A DNA stretch of 64,000 nucleotides, from NCBI RefSeq assembly GCF_001701025.1, contig NZ_CP016793.1:4712001-4776000 (forward strand). The letters run 5' to 3'. Shown here piece by piece: positions 10,477-19,657 of the stretch (position 1 is its first letter; each line of letters opens with the position of its first letter). The translations under genes and the position numbers were made by a program. Origin of the DNA: Lentzea guizhouensis. Its GTDB lineage: Bacteria; Actinomycetota; Actinomycetes; Mycobacteriales; Pseudonocardiaceae. Below the pieces are notes generated by a model that searched no databases, was not told where the DNA came from, and saw nothing but the letters and a program-made list of their open reading frames with translations.

Positions 10477-13344
10477 ATGGCGCTCGTCTACGTCTCCTCC
10501 ACATTCGCCGACTTGCGCGAGCACCGCGAGGCGGTGCGGATGGCGATTCGACGGTTGGGCCACAAGGACATCGCCATGGAGCACTACGTGGCGGAGGACG
10601 TGCGGCCGGTGGACCGTTGCCTTTCCGACGTGCGGTCGGCCGACCTGTACGTCGTGGTGATGGCGTGGCGGTACGGCTTCATCCCGCCCGGCCACACTCA
10701 GTCGATCACCGAGCTGGAATACCGCGCCGCGGTGGAGGCGGGCATCCCGGTGCTCGCGTTCGTGCTGTCCGAGGACGAGCCGTGGCCGCGCAAGCTCATG
10801 GAGCTCCGCGACGAGGTCGAGGCGTTCCGCACGGAACTGCTGGAGGCCCGGATCGCGGGCGTGTTCGGCTCGAAGGACGACCTGGCGCGGCAGGTTTCCG
10901 AGGGCGTCCAGAAGTGGTCCAGCGGCACCGGCGAGGCGAGCACCGACTGGTACGCCTACCAGCAGGCCGTGGTGGAGCGGTACAGGTACGTCCGGCTGTC
11001 GGTGATCGCCGGCGCCCAGCACGACCGGATGGCCCGCATCCCGCTGCTCGACGTCTTCGTGTCCCAGCAGCTGCGGGCCGGCCGCCCGAACTTCGACCTG
11101 CCCGACGAGGAGGGCGCCGGTGGCCCGGCTCTCACGGAGGACGGTGCGGCGGTGCTCGGCCGCGAACCGAAGCAGGTGGTCCTCGGCGGACCGGGCAGCG
11201 GCAAGAGCACACTGTTCCAGGTCACCCTGCTGAACGCGGTCGACCCGGTGGCGTTCCTGGTCGAGCTGCGCGAGTACGTCCTGGTCGGCAGCCAGGACTT
11301 CGTGGCCTTCCTGGTCGCGAACACCTGGGAGAAGTTCGGCGTCCGGGTGACCGAAGCCCAGCTGGCCGAGGCGCTGAAGGCCGGTGCGACGATCTTCTTC
11401 GACGGCCTGGACGAGATCTTCGACCGGGCGGCGCACGCCCGCGTGATCAACCAGTTCCACGCCTTCACCACCCGCTTCCCCGAGGCACGGCTCGTGGTGT
11501 CCTCGCGGATCGTCGGCTACGACCCGGACGAACTGGGCCTGGCCGGTTTCGAGCACTACACGCTGCTCGACTTCGGCCTCAAGGAGATCCGCTCGTTCGT
11601 CCCCGCGTGGTACCAGCACTACACCTTCGAAGGCGACGAACGCGATGCCGCCGGCCTGGTCGACCGCATCGCGGACAACCCGCGGCTGCTGGAACTGGCC
11701 GGGAACCCGTTGCTGCTCACCATGATGGCCGTGCTCTACAAGCACCAGGACCTACCCGAGAAGCGCTGGAAGCTGTACGAACGCTGCACCGACGTGCTGC
11801 TGGAGGACTGGGACGTCAAACGCAAGCGGATCGACAGCTTGGAGCTGCTACCGCTCGGCTTCCGGCTCGGCCGCGACCAGAAGGCCGAGATCCTGCAGAA
11901 CATCGCGATGGCGATGCTCTCGGCGCGGCCGGGTTCCGGTCGTGAGCTGAACGCGATCGCGTACGAGCCGTTGCGCGACATCATCGCCGCCTATCTGGAG
12001 CGTCAGTACGCCAAGTCGGCGGGCGAGGCGCAGGCGACCGCGGTGGAGATCCTCAACCACCTGCGGGAACGGACGTTCGTCCTGGCCGAGACCGGGGAGG
12101 GCGTGTTCGGGTTCGTGCACCGGACGTTCATGGAGTACTTCGTGGCGCGGCACGTGCTGGCGGAGTTCAACCGGAGGAAGGCGGACTACGGCTGGTTGAA
12201 GGCCGAGGTGTACTGGAAGCACTGGCAGAACGCCGAGTGGCACGAGCCGTTGTTGTTGCTGTCGGCGATGCTGGCGGGGCAGGGGTCGCCGATCCGTGAG
12301 GTCGTGACGGCACTGGCGGAGGTCCGGCTGGTGGCCGGACGGCCGTTCGCACTGCGCTGCCTGGGAGAGACGGGCACCGTTGCGGCTGAAGACCAGGACT
12401 GGGCGGCGGACCTCGTGCACAGGATGGTCGACGAGCTGTCGTTCATACCGCCCAAGGACGCGTTCCGGGCCGAGTACGCCGCCGACGTGGCGGCCGCGCT
12501 TTCGTCGGTGGCGGGCTCGTTCCCCTTCCAGCCGGTGACGCTGCAGCTGATCAGCGAGTACCGGAATTCCTCCGTCATCAGCAACCGAATCACAGGTTTT
12601 CAGCTGGAGCTCGCGACCGCACCGCGCTCGGAACGCCGCCGGATGGCGATGTCCGCGTTGCCGGACAAGGACGAGGCGGTTCGCAGGGCGGCCATCGCGG
12701 TGCTGGACCGCGATTCTGGGGACGAAGCCGTCTTCGGCGCCTTCCTGACCGCACTCGAGCGCGAACGCAACACCCGTGTCCGAGAGCCGCTCATCACCGC
12801 GCTCGATCGGGGGTGGCCCGGCCGCCGCGCGGTGCTGGACGCCATTGCGTGGCGGTCTGTTCAGGAGACTTCGTACAAGCATGCGATCTGGGTTGCCAAA
12901 CACCTCGCGATCGCCTGGGCCGGTGACCCCGGCGCGCGTGACATTGTCATCCAACTGCCCAGCGAGGCGCCTGCCGAGAAGTGCCGCGAGGTGGTGGACG
13001 CGGTCGCCTCTGCTCTGGTGAAGGGGTGGCGTGGCCAGCTTGACTTCGCTCACTTTCTGGAGAGGCACATGGACGGAGGTGAATTCCCGGTGAAGTGGGC
13101 CGCAGTTCGAACCTGTGCCATCGCCCATATCCGCGTCTTGTACCAGTGGGTGTGGGATCATCCCGAAGCGTTCGGTCGATTCGAACTCATTGAAGTGATG
13201 CGTGCCACATATCGGCATAAAGCTGTTGCCGAGTGGATCGTGCGCTTGATGAATGAACACCCAGACCCTCATCTCCGGGAAGCCGCCGGTCAGGCGTTGG
13301 AACGGGTCTACGGCCGGAGGACCGTTCCGCTCCGTGAAACCTGA
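10477..13344 (+). CDS. DUF4062-NACHT STAND ATPase, candidate bacterial NLR
   Basis: Large STAND ATPase of 955 residues. An N-terminal DUF4062 domain (about 1-150; LVYVSSTFADLREHREAV, a fold related to TIR/nucleoside-processing domains) is followed by a NACHT NTPase. The NACHT has Walker A GGPGSGKST (237-245), Walker B TIFFDGLDEI (305-314) and sensor VVSSRIVGY. A winged-helix region with FVHRTFMEYFVARHV follows, then a long helical HEAT-like C-terminal half. NACHT proteins with effector N-termini and repeat C-termini are established antiphage sensors in bacteria. In this model the N-terminus would be the effector and the C-terminus the sensor. The ribosome site is weak (TTGGCAG before ATG). 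The last third has visibly lower GC and more A/T-ending codons than its neighbours. Defence function is inference from architecture. Confidence 0.88.
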   Translation: MALVYVSSTFADLREHREAVRMAIRRLGHKDIAMEHYVAEDVRPVDRCLSDVRSADLYVVVMAWRYGFIPPGHTQSITELEYRAAVEAGIPVLAFVLSEDEPWPRKLMELRDEVEAFRTELLEARIAGVFGSKDDLARQVSEGVQKWSSGTGEASTDWYAYQQAVVERYRYVRLSVIAGAQHDRMARIPLLDVFVSQQLRAGRPNFDLPDEEGAGGPALTEDGAAVLGREPKQVVLGGPGSGKSTLFQVTLLNAVDPVAFLVELREYVLVGSQDFVAFLVANTWEKFGVRVTEAQLAEALKAGATIFFDGLDEIFDRAAHARVINQFHAFTTRFPEARLVVSSRIVGYDPDELGLAGFEHYTLLDFGLKEIRSFVPAWYQHYTFEGDERDAAGLVDRIADNPRLLELAGNPLLLTMMAVLYKHQDLPEKRWKLYERCTDVLLEDWDVKRKRIDSLELLPLGFRLGRDQKAEILQNIAMAMLSARPGSGRELNAIAYEPLRDIIAAYLERQYAKSAGEAQATAVEILNHLRERTFVLAETGEGVFGFVHRTFMEYFVARHVLAEFNRRKADYGWLKAEVYWKHWQNAEWHEPLLLLSAMLAGQGSPIREVVTALAEVRLVAGRPFALRCLGETGTVAAEDQDWAADLVHRMVDELSFIPPKDAFRAEYAADVAAALSSVAGSFPFQPVTLQLISEYRNSSVISNRITGFQLELATAPRSERRRMAMSALPDKDEAVRRAAIAVLDRDSGDEAVFGAFLTALERERNTRVREPLITALDRGWPGRRAVLDAIAWRSVQETSYKHAIWVAKHLAIAWAGDPGARDIVIQLPSEAPAEKCREVVDAVASALVKGWRGQLDFAHFLERHMDGGEFPVKWAAVRTCAIAHIRVLYQWVWDHPEAFGRFELIEVMRATYRHKAVAEWIVRLMNEHPDPHLREAAGQALERVYGRRTVPLRET

Positions 13345-13460
13345 AGATCCTTTCGGGTGAATCTCGTGCTTGAGGCGGTGGAATCGTCCCCCCGTTAACC
13401 CATTCGTCACTCCCTCCGGTAAAACTGGAAGAAGTAGATCAACTCGGACGGGGGTGGCAC

Positions 13461-13781
13461 ATGCGCAGCGTCCTGCTCGCGGTCGTGATCGCCCTCTGCG
13501 CCGTCCTCGCCCCGGCGGTCTCCACGGCGTCGATCGGCGCCCCGCCGCCCAAGTCCAAGTCCTCCGCTCCCAAGGAGGAAGCGCCCCGCGAGGAGCGCGA
13601 ACCCTGCCGGTCGCGGCTCATGGCGGCTGCGGCGGCGGTGCAGCGTTCGTCCGCTGAGGACAGGCCGAAAGCGGTCGCGGTCACGCCGCGGCCGGAGGTC
13701 GAGAAGGTCAAGCCGGTGTCCGCTGCCGAGCCCATGGCGGTTTGGCGCACACCACCCGCGCTGCAGGTGTTCCGGAACTGA
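13461..13781 (+). CDS. Small secreted protein, unknown function
   Basis: 106 residues. A classic signal peptide (MRSVLLAVVIALCAVLAPAV, then STAS) is followed by a Pro/Lys/Glu-rich, probably disordered mature part (PPPKSKSSAPKEEAPREERE) with a single Cys. No enzyme motifs. ATG preceded by a G-rich stretch (ACGGGGGTGGCAC). Sits alone between the NACHT gene and the carbonic anhydrase. The real status is supported by the signal peptide and normal codon usage, but not by a recognised family. Confidence 0.6.
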   Translation: MRSVLLAVVIALCAVLAPAVSTASIGAPPPKSKSSAPKEEAPREEREPCRSRLMAAAAAVQRSSAEDRPKAVAVTPRPEVEKVKPVSAAEPMAVWRTPPALQVFRN

Positions 13782-13806
13782 TCCCGCACCCCATCGGCCG
13801 GATCAG
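13778..13806 (+). terminator. Possible terminator after secreted protein
   Basis: CTGATCC/GGATCAG 7-bp stem with a 15-nt loop overlapping the stop codon, followed a few bases later by TTTTT (13815-13819). A modest stem, but the T run is unusual here. Confidence 0.4.
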
Positions 13807-13844
13807 AACTGAACATTTTTCAACTCAGGCAGTGAGGGATTCCC

Positions 13845-14420
13845 ATGGACTTCCATCGCTTTGTTCAGCATGCCCGCGCACACGCCAAGACGCGCGGCAG
13901 TGACATCGGAAAGAAGCTCGCGGAGGGGCAGAAGCCCTCGACGATGTTCATCACGTGCGCTGATTCCCGCATCGTCACGGCGGCCATCACCGGTGCGGAG
14001 CCGGGGGCGTTGTTCGAGCTGAGGACGGCGGGGAACGTGATTCCGCCGTACGAGGTGCAGGCGCCGACCAGCGAGATGGCGACCATCGAGTTCGCGGTGT
14101 TGCAGCTCGGGGTCAGCGAGATCGTGGTCTGCGGGCATTCGCACTGCGGTGCGGTGCTGGCGCTCAACGAGGCGGTGATCGACCACCTGCCCGCCATGCG
14201 CGGGTGGCTGGGAAAGCAGCGGCCGCGGAAGGCGGAGAGCGACCCGGCGATGCGCGTGGAGGGGCAGGAGCACGTGCGCAGGCAGCTGGAGACGTTGCTC
14301 GCGTACCCGTTCGTGGCCGAGAAGGTGGCTAACGGCGAGCTGCGCGTTCACGGGTGGTTCTACGACATCGAGACCGGCGAGGTCTCCGCGTGTGCCGAGC
14401 ATGCGTTCCAGCCGCTGTAG
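13845..14420 (+). CDS. Beta-class carbonic anhydrase
   Basis: Cytoplasmic zinc enzyme interconverting CO2 and bicarbonate, 191 residues. The beta-class zinc ligands are visible: Cys and Asp-Arg pair in CADSR and the His/Cys pair in GHSHCGA. The segment RTAGNVIPP is also typical. The SulP transporter begins 10 bases downstream, so the two are almost certainly co-transcribed. Such pairs couple bicarbonate import or export to CO2 hydration. A second, fused SulP-carbonic anhydrase lies 16 kb away. Confidence 0.95.
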   Translation: MDFHRFVQHARAHAKTRGSDIGKKLAEGQKPSTMFITCADSRIVTAAITGAEPGALFELRTAGNVIPPYEVQAPTSEMATIEFAVLQLGVSEIVVCGHSHCGAVLALNEAVIDHLPAMRGWLGKQRPRKAESDPAMRVEGQEHVRRQLETLLAYPFVAEKVANGELRVHGWFYDIETGEVSACAEHAFQPL

Positions 14421-14430
14421 AGGATTTCCG

Positions 14431-15816
14431 ATGAAAAAGTACTGGGCCGATCTCGGCGCGTCGGTCGTGGTGTTCCTGGTGGCGCTGCCGCTGTGCGTCG
14501 GTGTGGCGGTGGCGTCCGGGGTGCCGGCCGAGCTCGGGATCGTGACGGGAGTCGTCGGCGGCATCGTCGTCGGGTTGTTGCCGGGCAGCTCGCTGCAGGT
14601 GAGCGGGCCCGCGGCCGGGTTGACCGTGTTGGTGGCGGACGCGGTCAGCTCCCACGGCATCGAGGCGCTCGGGGTGATCGTGCTCGGGGCCGGTGCCTTG
14701 CAGGTGCTGCTGGGCTTGGCGCGGTGCGGGCGGTGGTTCCGGGCGATCTCGCCGTCGGTGGTGCAGGGCATGCTCGCCGGCATCGGGCTGGTGCTCGTGC
14801 TCGGGCAGCTCTACCCGCTGGTGGGGGCGCAGGCGCCGGGGACCACGTGGGAGAAGATCACCGGTCTGGTGAGCCTCGCCGTGTCGCCGGTGGCGGTGGC
14901 GCTCGGGTTGCTGACCATCGTGATCATGCTGCTGTGGCAGCGGACGCCGTTGCGGGTCGTGCCCGGTGTGCTGGTCGGGGTGGTGGTCACGACCGCGCTG
15001 GCGGGGGTGTTCGCCTCGTCGGTGGCGCGGATCGACGTCGGTGAGCTCGCCACGGACGTGCACCTGCCGGACCTTTCTCTGCTGGACACCGGCATCGTGG
15101 GCACGGCGGTGGTGTTCGCGCTGGTGGCGTCGGCGGAGAGCCTGTTCAGCGCGGCGGCGGTCGACCGGATGCACGACGGGCCGCGCACGCGGTACAACCG
15201 GGAGCTGGTGGCGCAGGGCGTCGGGAACACGCTGTGCGGGTTGCTGGGTGCGCTGCCGATGACGGCGGTGATCGTGCGCAGCTCGGCCAACGTCCAGGCG
15301 GGCGCGCGGACGAAGCTCTCGCGGGTGCTGCACGGGGTGTGGTTGCTGCTGTTCGTGGTCGCGTTGCCGGAGCTGATCGCGTTGATCCCGGTGGCGGTGC
15401 TGGCCGCCGTGCTCGTGCACGCCGGGTGGAAGCTGCTCGGCATCGGCCAGGTCGTCGCGCTGTGGCGCAAGGACCGGGCCGAGGGCGCGATCGTGGTGCT
15501 CACGGCCGGGCTGATCGTGGGCACGGACCTGCTGACCGGCACGCTGGTCGGTCTGCTCGCGGCGGTCGTGAAGACGGCGTGGGACGTGTCCAGGCTGTCG
15601 GTCGTCGTGACCGCCGACGGGGTCGCGCTCAAGGGCAACGCCACGTTCCTGCGGCTGCCGGGCCTGCTCGACGTGCTCGACGGCGTCGACCGGGAGCACG
15701 TCCGGATGGACCTGAGCGGGGTCCGGCACCTCGACCAGGCCTGCGGGCAGGCCATCGACCAGTGGGTCGACGAGTCGCGCCGCGCGGGCAGGACCGTCGA
15801 GCTGGTCGGACGGTGA
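14431..15816 (+). CDS. SulP family anion (probable bicarbonate) transporter
   Basis: SulP/SLC26 membrane transporter, 461 residues. ATG at 14431 with AGAGGA (14419-14424). Ten or more hydrophobic segments begin at residue 5 (YWADLGASVVVFLVALPLCV). The family core motifs QVSGPAAGLTVLV and the conserved VRSSANVQAGARTKLS segment are present. A shortened STAS-like C-terminal domain ends at VELVGR. Pairing with a beta carbonic anhydrase suggests bicarbonate rather than sulfate, as for other CA-linked SulP proteins; substrate is inference. The intact GARTKLS region is useful as a template for the damaged homologue at 30.4-32.6 kb. Confidence 0.9.
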   Translation: MKKYWADLGASVVVFLVALPLCVGVAVASGVPAELGIVTGVVGGIVVGLLPGSSLQVSGPAAGLTVLVADAVSSHGIEALGVIVLGAGALQVLLGLARCGRWFRAISPSVVQGMLAGIGLVLVLGQLYPLVGAQAPGTTWEKITGLVSLAVSPVAVALGLLTIVIMLLWQRTPLRVVPGVLVGVVVTTALAGVFASSVARIDVGELATDVHLPDLSLLDTGIVGTAVVFALVASAESLFSAAAVDRMHDGPRTRYNRELVAQGVGNTLCGLLGALPMTAVIVRSSANVQAGARTKLSRVLHGVWLLLFVVALPELIALIPVAVLAAVLVHAGWKLLGIGQVVALWRKDRAEGAIVVLTAGLIVGTDLLTGTLVGLLAAVVKTAWDVSRLSVVVTADGVALKGNATFLRLPGLLDVLDGVDREHVRMDLSGVRHLDQACGQAIDQWVDESRRAGRTVELVGR

Positions 15817-15822
15817 GCTGAC

Positions 15823-15859
15823 GGGCGCCGTCCGGTCCACTGCGGACCGGACGGCGCCC
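15823..15859 (+). terminator. Strong terminator of CA-SulP operon
   Basis: Perfect 16-bp stem GGGCGCCGTCCGGTCC with GGACCGGACGGCGCCC, 5-nt loop ACTGC, starting 6 bases after the SulP stop. Confidence 0.88.
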
Positions 15860-15969
15860 ACGGCGAACTGGCCGGGAAGAACTGGTGAACACTGGGCCGT
15901 TCGGGTGCACCCGGCTAACGGTCCCGTGAGATGTGTCGACCCTGCAGGTGACCGACCAGGGGGCGACAC

Positions 15970-16794
15970 ATGACCAGCACAGCGGTGCAGACCGGTTTCG
16001 ACACCGGGTTCCTCGGCACGGACGCCGGGATCCCGGCGCTGACCGAGGCGGGCGCGCAGGACGCGGTCGAGCTGAACGGCTCGACCACCATCGACTACAC
16101 GCACTTCTCGCTCGCGCTCAGCAAGTCGCGCAGGTTCGCGAGCTGGGTCGCGTGGAACATCGACGGCGGCGCGATGAAGGCGTTGAGCCGCACCGGCATC
16201 CCGTTCATCAAGGACCCGCGCGTCCCGGCGGAGTTCCAGACCGGCGACGAGCTCTACCGCGACAACCGGCTCGACCGCGGGCACATCGCGCGCCGCGCGG
16301 ACCTCTGCTGGGGCCCGGCCGCGGAGGCGAAGAAGGCGAACAAGGACTCGTTCTTCTTCACGAACATCACGCCGCAGATGGACGACTTCAACCAGAGCAC
16401 CAAGGAAGGGCTCTGGGGCAGGCTGGAGGACGCGGTGCTCGCCGACGTCGACGTGGACGACCTCAAGGTCAGCGTCTACGGCGGGCCGGTCTTCAACGCC
16501 GACGACCGGGTCTTCCGCGGTGTGCCGATCCCGCGCGAGTTCTTCAAGGCCGTCGCGTTCGTGGTCGGCGGCGAGCTGCGCTGCAGCGCGTTCCTGCTCA
16601 CCCAGAACCTCGTGCTCGCCGAGGCGCTCGACCTCGACGAGTTCCGGGTGTTCCAGGTGTCCCTGAGCGAGGTCGAGCAGCGGGTGAGCTTCACGTTCCC
16701 GGCCGAGCTGCACGCCGCGGACACGTCCTCGGTGCAGCTGCAGGAGGCCTCCGAACGCCCGCCGCTGGGCAGCCTCGCCGACATCAGGTGGTGA
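15970..16794 (+). CDS. DNA/RNA non-specific endonuclease (NUC1, beta-beta-alpha-Me)
   Basis: 274-residue nuclease of the His-Me finger NUC family (EndoG/Serratia nuclease type). The catalytic motif DRGHIARRAD carries the general-base His. The downstream segments SFFFTNITPQMDDFNQ and GLWGRLED supply the metal-binding Asn and the following helix. There is no signal peptide, so unlike secreted relatives it is predicted to act inside the cell; that requires tight control. ATG at 15970 after GGGGGCG. Its 3' end overlaps the convergent NACHT-LRR gene by 11 bases. An intracellular degradative nuclease beside an NLR-like sensor is a reasonable defence pair, but linkage by opposite strands weakens the case. 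Confidence 0.9.
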   Translation: MTSTAVQTGFDTGFLGTDAGIPALTEAGAQDAVELNGSTTIDYTHFSLALSKSRRFASWVAWNIDGGAMKALSRTGIPFIKDPRVPAEFQTGDELYRDNRLDRGHIARRADLCWGPAAEAKKANKDSFFFTNITPQMDDFNQSTKEGLWGRLEDAVLADVDVDDLKVSVYGGPVFNADDRVFRGVPIPREFFKAVAFVVGGELRCSAFLLTQNLVLAEALDLDEFRVFQVSLSEVEQRVSFTFPAELHAADTSSVQLQEASERPPLGSLADIRW

Positions 16795-19657
16795 CGCGCA
16801 CGCCCGGCAGCTGCTGACGCAGCTCCTCCAGCCGCGCGGGTGACTCCGGCTGGTGCACGACCAGGTGCGCCAACGCGGGCAGCACCCGCAGGTCATCGGC
16901 GTCAGGCACGCCGAACACCTCCAGCGTCGTGATGGTCGGCCACCGCTGCAGCCCCGCCAGCGAGTAGGGCGGGCGGTGGTCGATCGCGAGCTCGCGCAGC
17001 TCGGGCAACGCGGGCAGCGCGGCCAGGCCCTCGTCGGTGCCCTCGTCGCGGATCTGCAGCCGCCGCACCGCACCACCCTCCAGCGACGCCAGGTCGACCC
17101 GGCTGAAGTGCAGGTGCAGCTCGTCCAGGCCCCGCACCGGGGACAGGTCGATCCGCCCCAGCGGCCGGCACCGGCTCAGGTGCAGCTCCCGCAGCGACCC
17201 CGACACCGCCAGCGGGGCCAGGTCGCGCATGACCTCGTTCTGCCACAGCTCCAGCCGGTGCAACGACGGCATCGCGCCCAGCGGGTCGAGCGGGTTGATG
17301 TTGCCGATGCACCGCACGTACCGCAGCTTCGCCAGGTGCGCGATGAACTGGATCCGGTGCCAGCCCCGGACGTCGACCCGCCGCTCGCCGAAGTCCACTC
17401 TGGACAGCACGGTCCGCGCGTAGTCCTCCGCGTCCGGCGTGTTCCGCCACGCCCGCAGCAGCTCGTCGATGACCATCGCGTGGTCCACCGCCACGAACTC
17501 CGCGAGCCGCTCCCACGCGCCCTCACCACCGATGTTCGCGAGCGTCCGCACGATGTACGCGGCCCTGACCGAGTTCCCGGCCTCCTCCGGGCCCGGCAGC
17601 AGGTCCACGACGAACGACCCGGCCTCGGACAGCGCGTCGGCGTGCGCGAAGCTCGTCGGCGGGATCAGCGAGGCGGCGGCGGACGTCACCTGCGTGCGCG
17701 CCGACTCCGGTTCGATCACGTCGGCCTGCTCCAGGCACGCCAGCGCCAGCAACCGCAGCTTGTCCCGGCCGCGCTCGTCCTTGCGCGTGTCGTCGTTGCC
17801 CGCCAGCAGGTCCAGCAGCACCCGCGCCCGTTCGCGCGGCCGGGCGTGCGCGACGGCCATGACCACCACGTCGTGCCACTCGTCCAGGTGTGCCCGGTCC
17901 ACCAGCAGGTTCAGGTCACCGGCGTCCACGACCTCCTTGGCCGCCAGGTAGTCGCGGAACGTCCGGTGCACGAACTGCACCCGGTCCGTGCCGACCTCGC
18001 GCAGCAGCCCGGCTCGTTCCAGCAGCCGCTGCATCGCCTCGTGCGGGTCGATGTCGTGCGACCGCAGCCCGCGCATCGCGTTGCCCAGCCGGTGCACGGC
18101 CTCCTCGCGCGGCACCATCAGCTCCCGGTTGCGCACCAGCGAGTACGCGAACCGTTGCAGCAGAACGAGCTGCTCCTCCTTCGAGAACGACGGCAGCGCC
18201 AGCCCGCGGTCCTCGTCCCACCGCACCAGCAACAGGTCCAGCGCCGCCTCGTACAACGACCGCCGGTCGCGCGGCAGGTGCATGTTCCGGTCCTGGTGCA
18301 ACGCGCACAGCAACCCGGCCAGCAACGGGCTCGACGCCAGCCGCCGCAGGGCGGGCCGCCCGGCCAGGGTCGCCAGCAGCCGAGTCTCGCACTCGGCCAG
18401 CCACACCCGCGCGTCGCGGGGCAGCCCCGGTTCGTCCCGCGCCGCCGTGTGCCAGGCCTCGACGAAGTCCCGGACCCCCTTGTCGCTCAACGGCAACAGG
18501 TCGAACGCCGCGAAGTCGCTGTCCTCCAGCCAGTCCTCCGGCACCGCCGCCGGCCTGGTCGTGATGGCGTAGCGCGCCTTCGGGTAGGCGGCCACGAGCT
18601 GCGCGAGCCACTGCCGCGCCTCGGCCCGCCGCTCCCACACCAGCTCGTCCACGCCGTCGACCAGCACCAGCGCCCGGCCCTCCCGCAGTCGCGCGGTGAC
18701 CCACCCGGCCGGCTTCTCCTCCTCGATCATCGAGGCGGTCGAGGAGATGAACTCCTCCGGCTTCGGCAACGCCGTGAACTGCCGCAGCGGCACGAAGAAC
18801 GGCACCAGGCCGAGCCACTCGTTGCCCGACGTCCGCGTCTCGCCCAGCGCGTTCATCGCGAGCCAGCGCAGGAACGTCGTCTTGCCCGCGCCCGCACCGC
18901 CGCGGATCAGCACCCGCGGCGTGTCCGTCAGCGCCGCCGCCACCGGCAGCCCGGCACCGGTCAGCTCGTCGGTGTCACCGACCCGCGCCACCGCCAGCGA
19001 CACGTACGAGGTGTCGAACGAGTGCCGGCGCGGCGCCCGGCCCCGCGAGACGCCGAACAGCTCCAGCCCGCCCAGCGCGTGCGCGACCTGCTCGGCGTAC
19101 CGGTCCTCGAAGTCCCGGTGCGCCGCGACCAGCGCCTTGCGCTGCTGTTCCGGCTGCCGTGCGATGGCGTCGGCGGTGCGTTGGCTGATCTGGAACATGG
19201 CCACGGCGAGCCGGCGCGCGTACTCCGGCTGCGACCAGACCAGTTCGACGATCGCCACGCTCACCCTGGAGACCAGCGCGTCGTACAGCGCCGCAGCGGC
19301 GTCCGAGAGCCCCGCCGCGCGCCGGATCCGCTCCGACCTGGCCAGGACGTGCGCCCGCAGCGTCTCGGGCGTCAGCATCACCTGCAGCGCCTCGTCCTCG
19401 CGCAACGGCAGCGCGGCCTCGATCGACTCGCGCACCGCGGCCACGGCGGCCTGCCACTCGTGCTCGGCCACACCGCTGAGCTCACCGCGGGCGAGCTCGG
19501 TGCTGATCCGCTCGACCAGCGGCCCCGGCCTGGTCAGCTCGCGCTGCCGCCTCTTGTTCTTGGCCCCCTTGTGCGCCACGTCGAAGAGGCCGAGCAGGAA
19601 GCGCTCCAGCACGGTCTCGAGCACCATCAGCAGTCCGGTGGAAATCGGGTCGGGCAC
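16784..19657 (-). CDS. NACHT ATPase with leucine-rich repeats (bacterial NLR-like)
   Basis: 957-residue STAND ATPase. A helical N-terminal region (about 1-220) resembles the NACHT N-terminal helical domains described for conflict proteins. A NACHT domain follows, with Walker A GGAGAGKTT (253-261), Walker B ALVLVDGVDEL (329-339) and sensor AITTRPAAV. A winged-helix part carries FVHRTFRDYLAAKEV. C-terminal leucine-rich repeats (about 800-950) include LHRLELWQNEVMRDL, LRELHLSRC, LDELHLHFSRV and LRELAIDHR. This is the tripartite layout of plant and animal NLRs. GTG at 19657 (CCCGACCCGATT follows) has only a weak ribosome site; residue 11 Met is an alternative. It lies 52 bases downstream of the XPB-like gene on the same strand and converges on the nuclease gene. 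Confidence 0.88.
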   Translation of the reverse strand: MPDPISTGLLMVLETVLERFLLGLFDVAHKGAKNKRRQRELTRPGPLVERISTELARGELSGVAEHEWQAAVAAVRESIEAALPLREDEALQVMLTPETLRAHVLARSERIRRAAGLSDAAAALYDALVSRVSVAIVELVWSQPEYARRLAVAMFQISQRTADAIARQPEQQRKALVAAHRDFEDRYAEQVAHALGGLELFGVSRGRAPRRHSFDTSYVSLAVARVGDTDELTGAGLPVAAALTDTPRVLIRGGAGAGKTTFLRWLAMNALGETRTSGNEWLGLVPFFVPLRQFTALPKPEEFISSTASMIEEEKPAGWVTARLREGRALVLVDGVDELVWERRAEARQWLAQLVAAYPKARYAITTRPAAVPEDWLEDSDFAAFDLLPLSDKGVRDFVEAWHTAARDEPGLPRDARVWLAECETRLLATLAGRPALRRLASSPLLAGLLCALHQDRNMHLPRDRRSLYEAALDLLLVRWDEDRGLALPSFSKEEQLVLLQRFAYSLVRNRELMVPREEAVHRLGNAMRGLRSHDIDPHEAMQRLLERAGLLREVGTDRVQFVHRTFRDYLAAKEVVDAGDLNLLVDRAHLDEWHDVVVMAVAHARPRERARVLLDLLAGNDDTRKDERGRDKLRLLALACLEQADVIEPESARTQVTSAAASLIPPTSFAHADALSEAGSFVVDLLPGPEEAGNSVRAAYIVRTLANIGGEGAWERLAEFVAVDHAMVIDELLRAWRNTPDAEDYARTVLSRVDFGERRVDVRGWHRIQFIAHLAKLRYVRCIGNINPLDPLGAMPSLHRLELWQNEVMRDLAPLAVSGSLRELHLSRCRPLGRIDLSPVRGLDELHLHFSRVDLASLEGGAVRRLQIRDEGTDEGLAALPALPELRELAIDHRPPYSLAGLQRWPTITTLEVFGVPDADDLRVLPALAHLVVHQPESPARLEELRQQLPGVRVTT

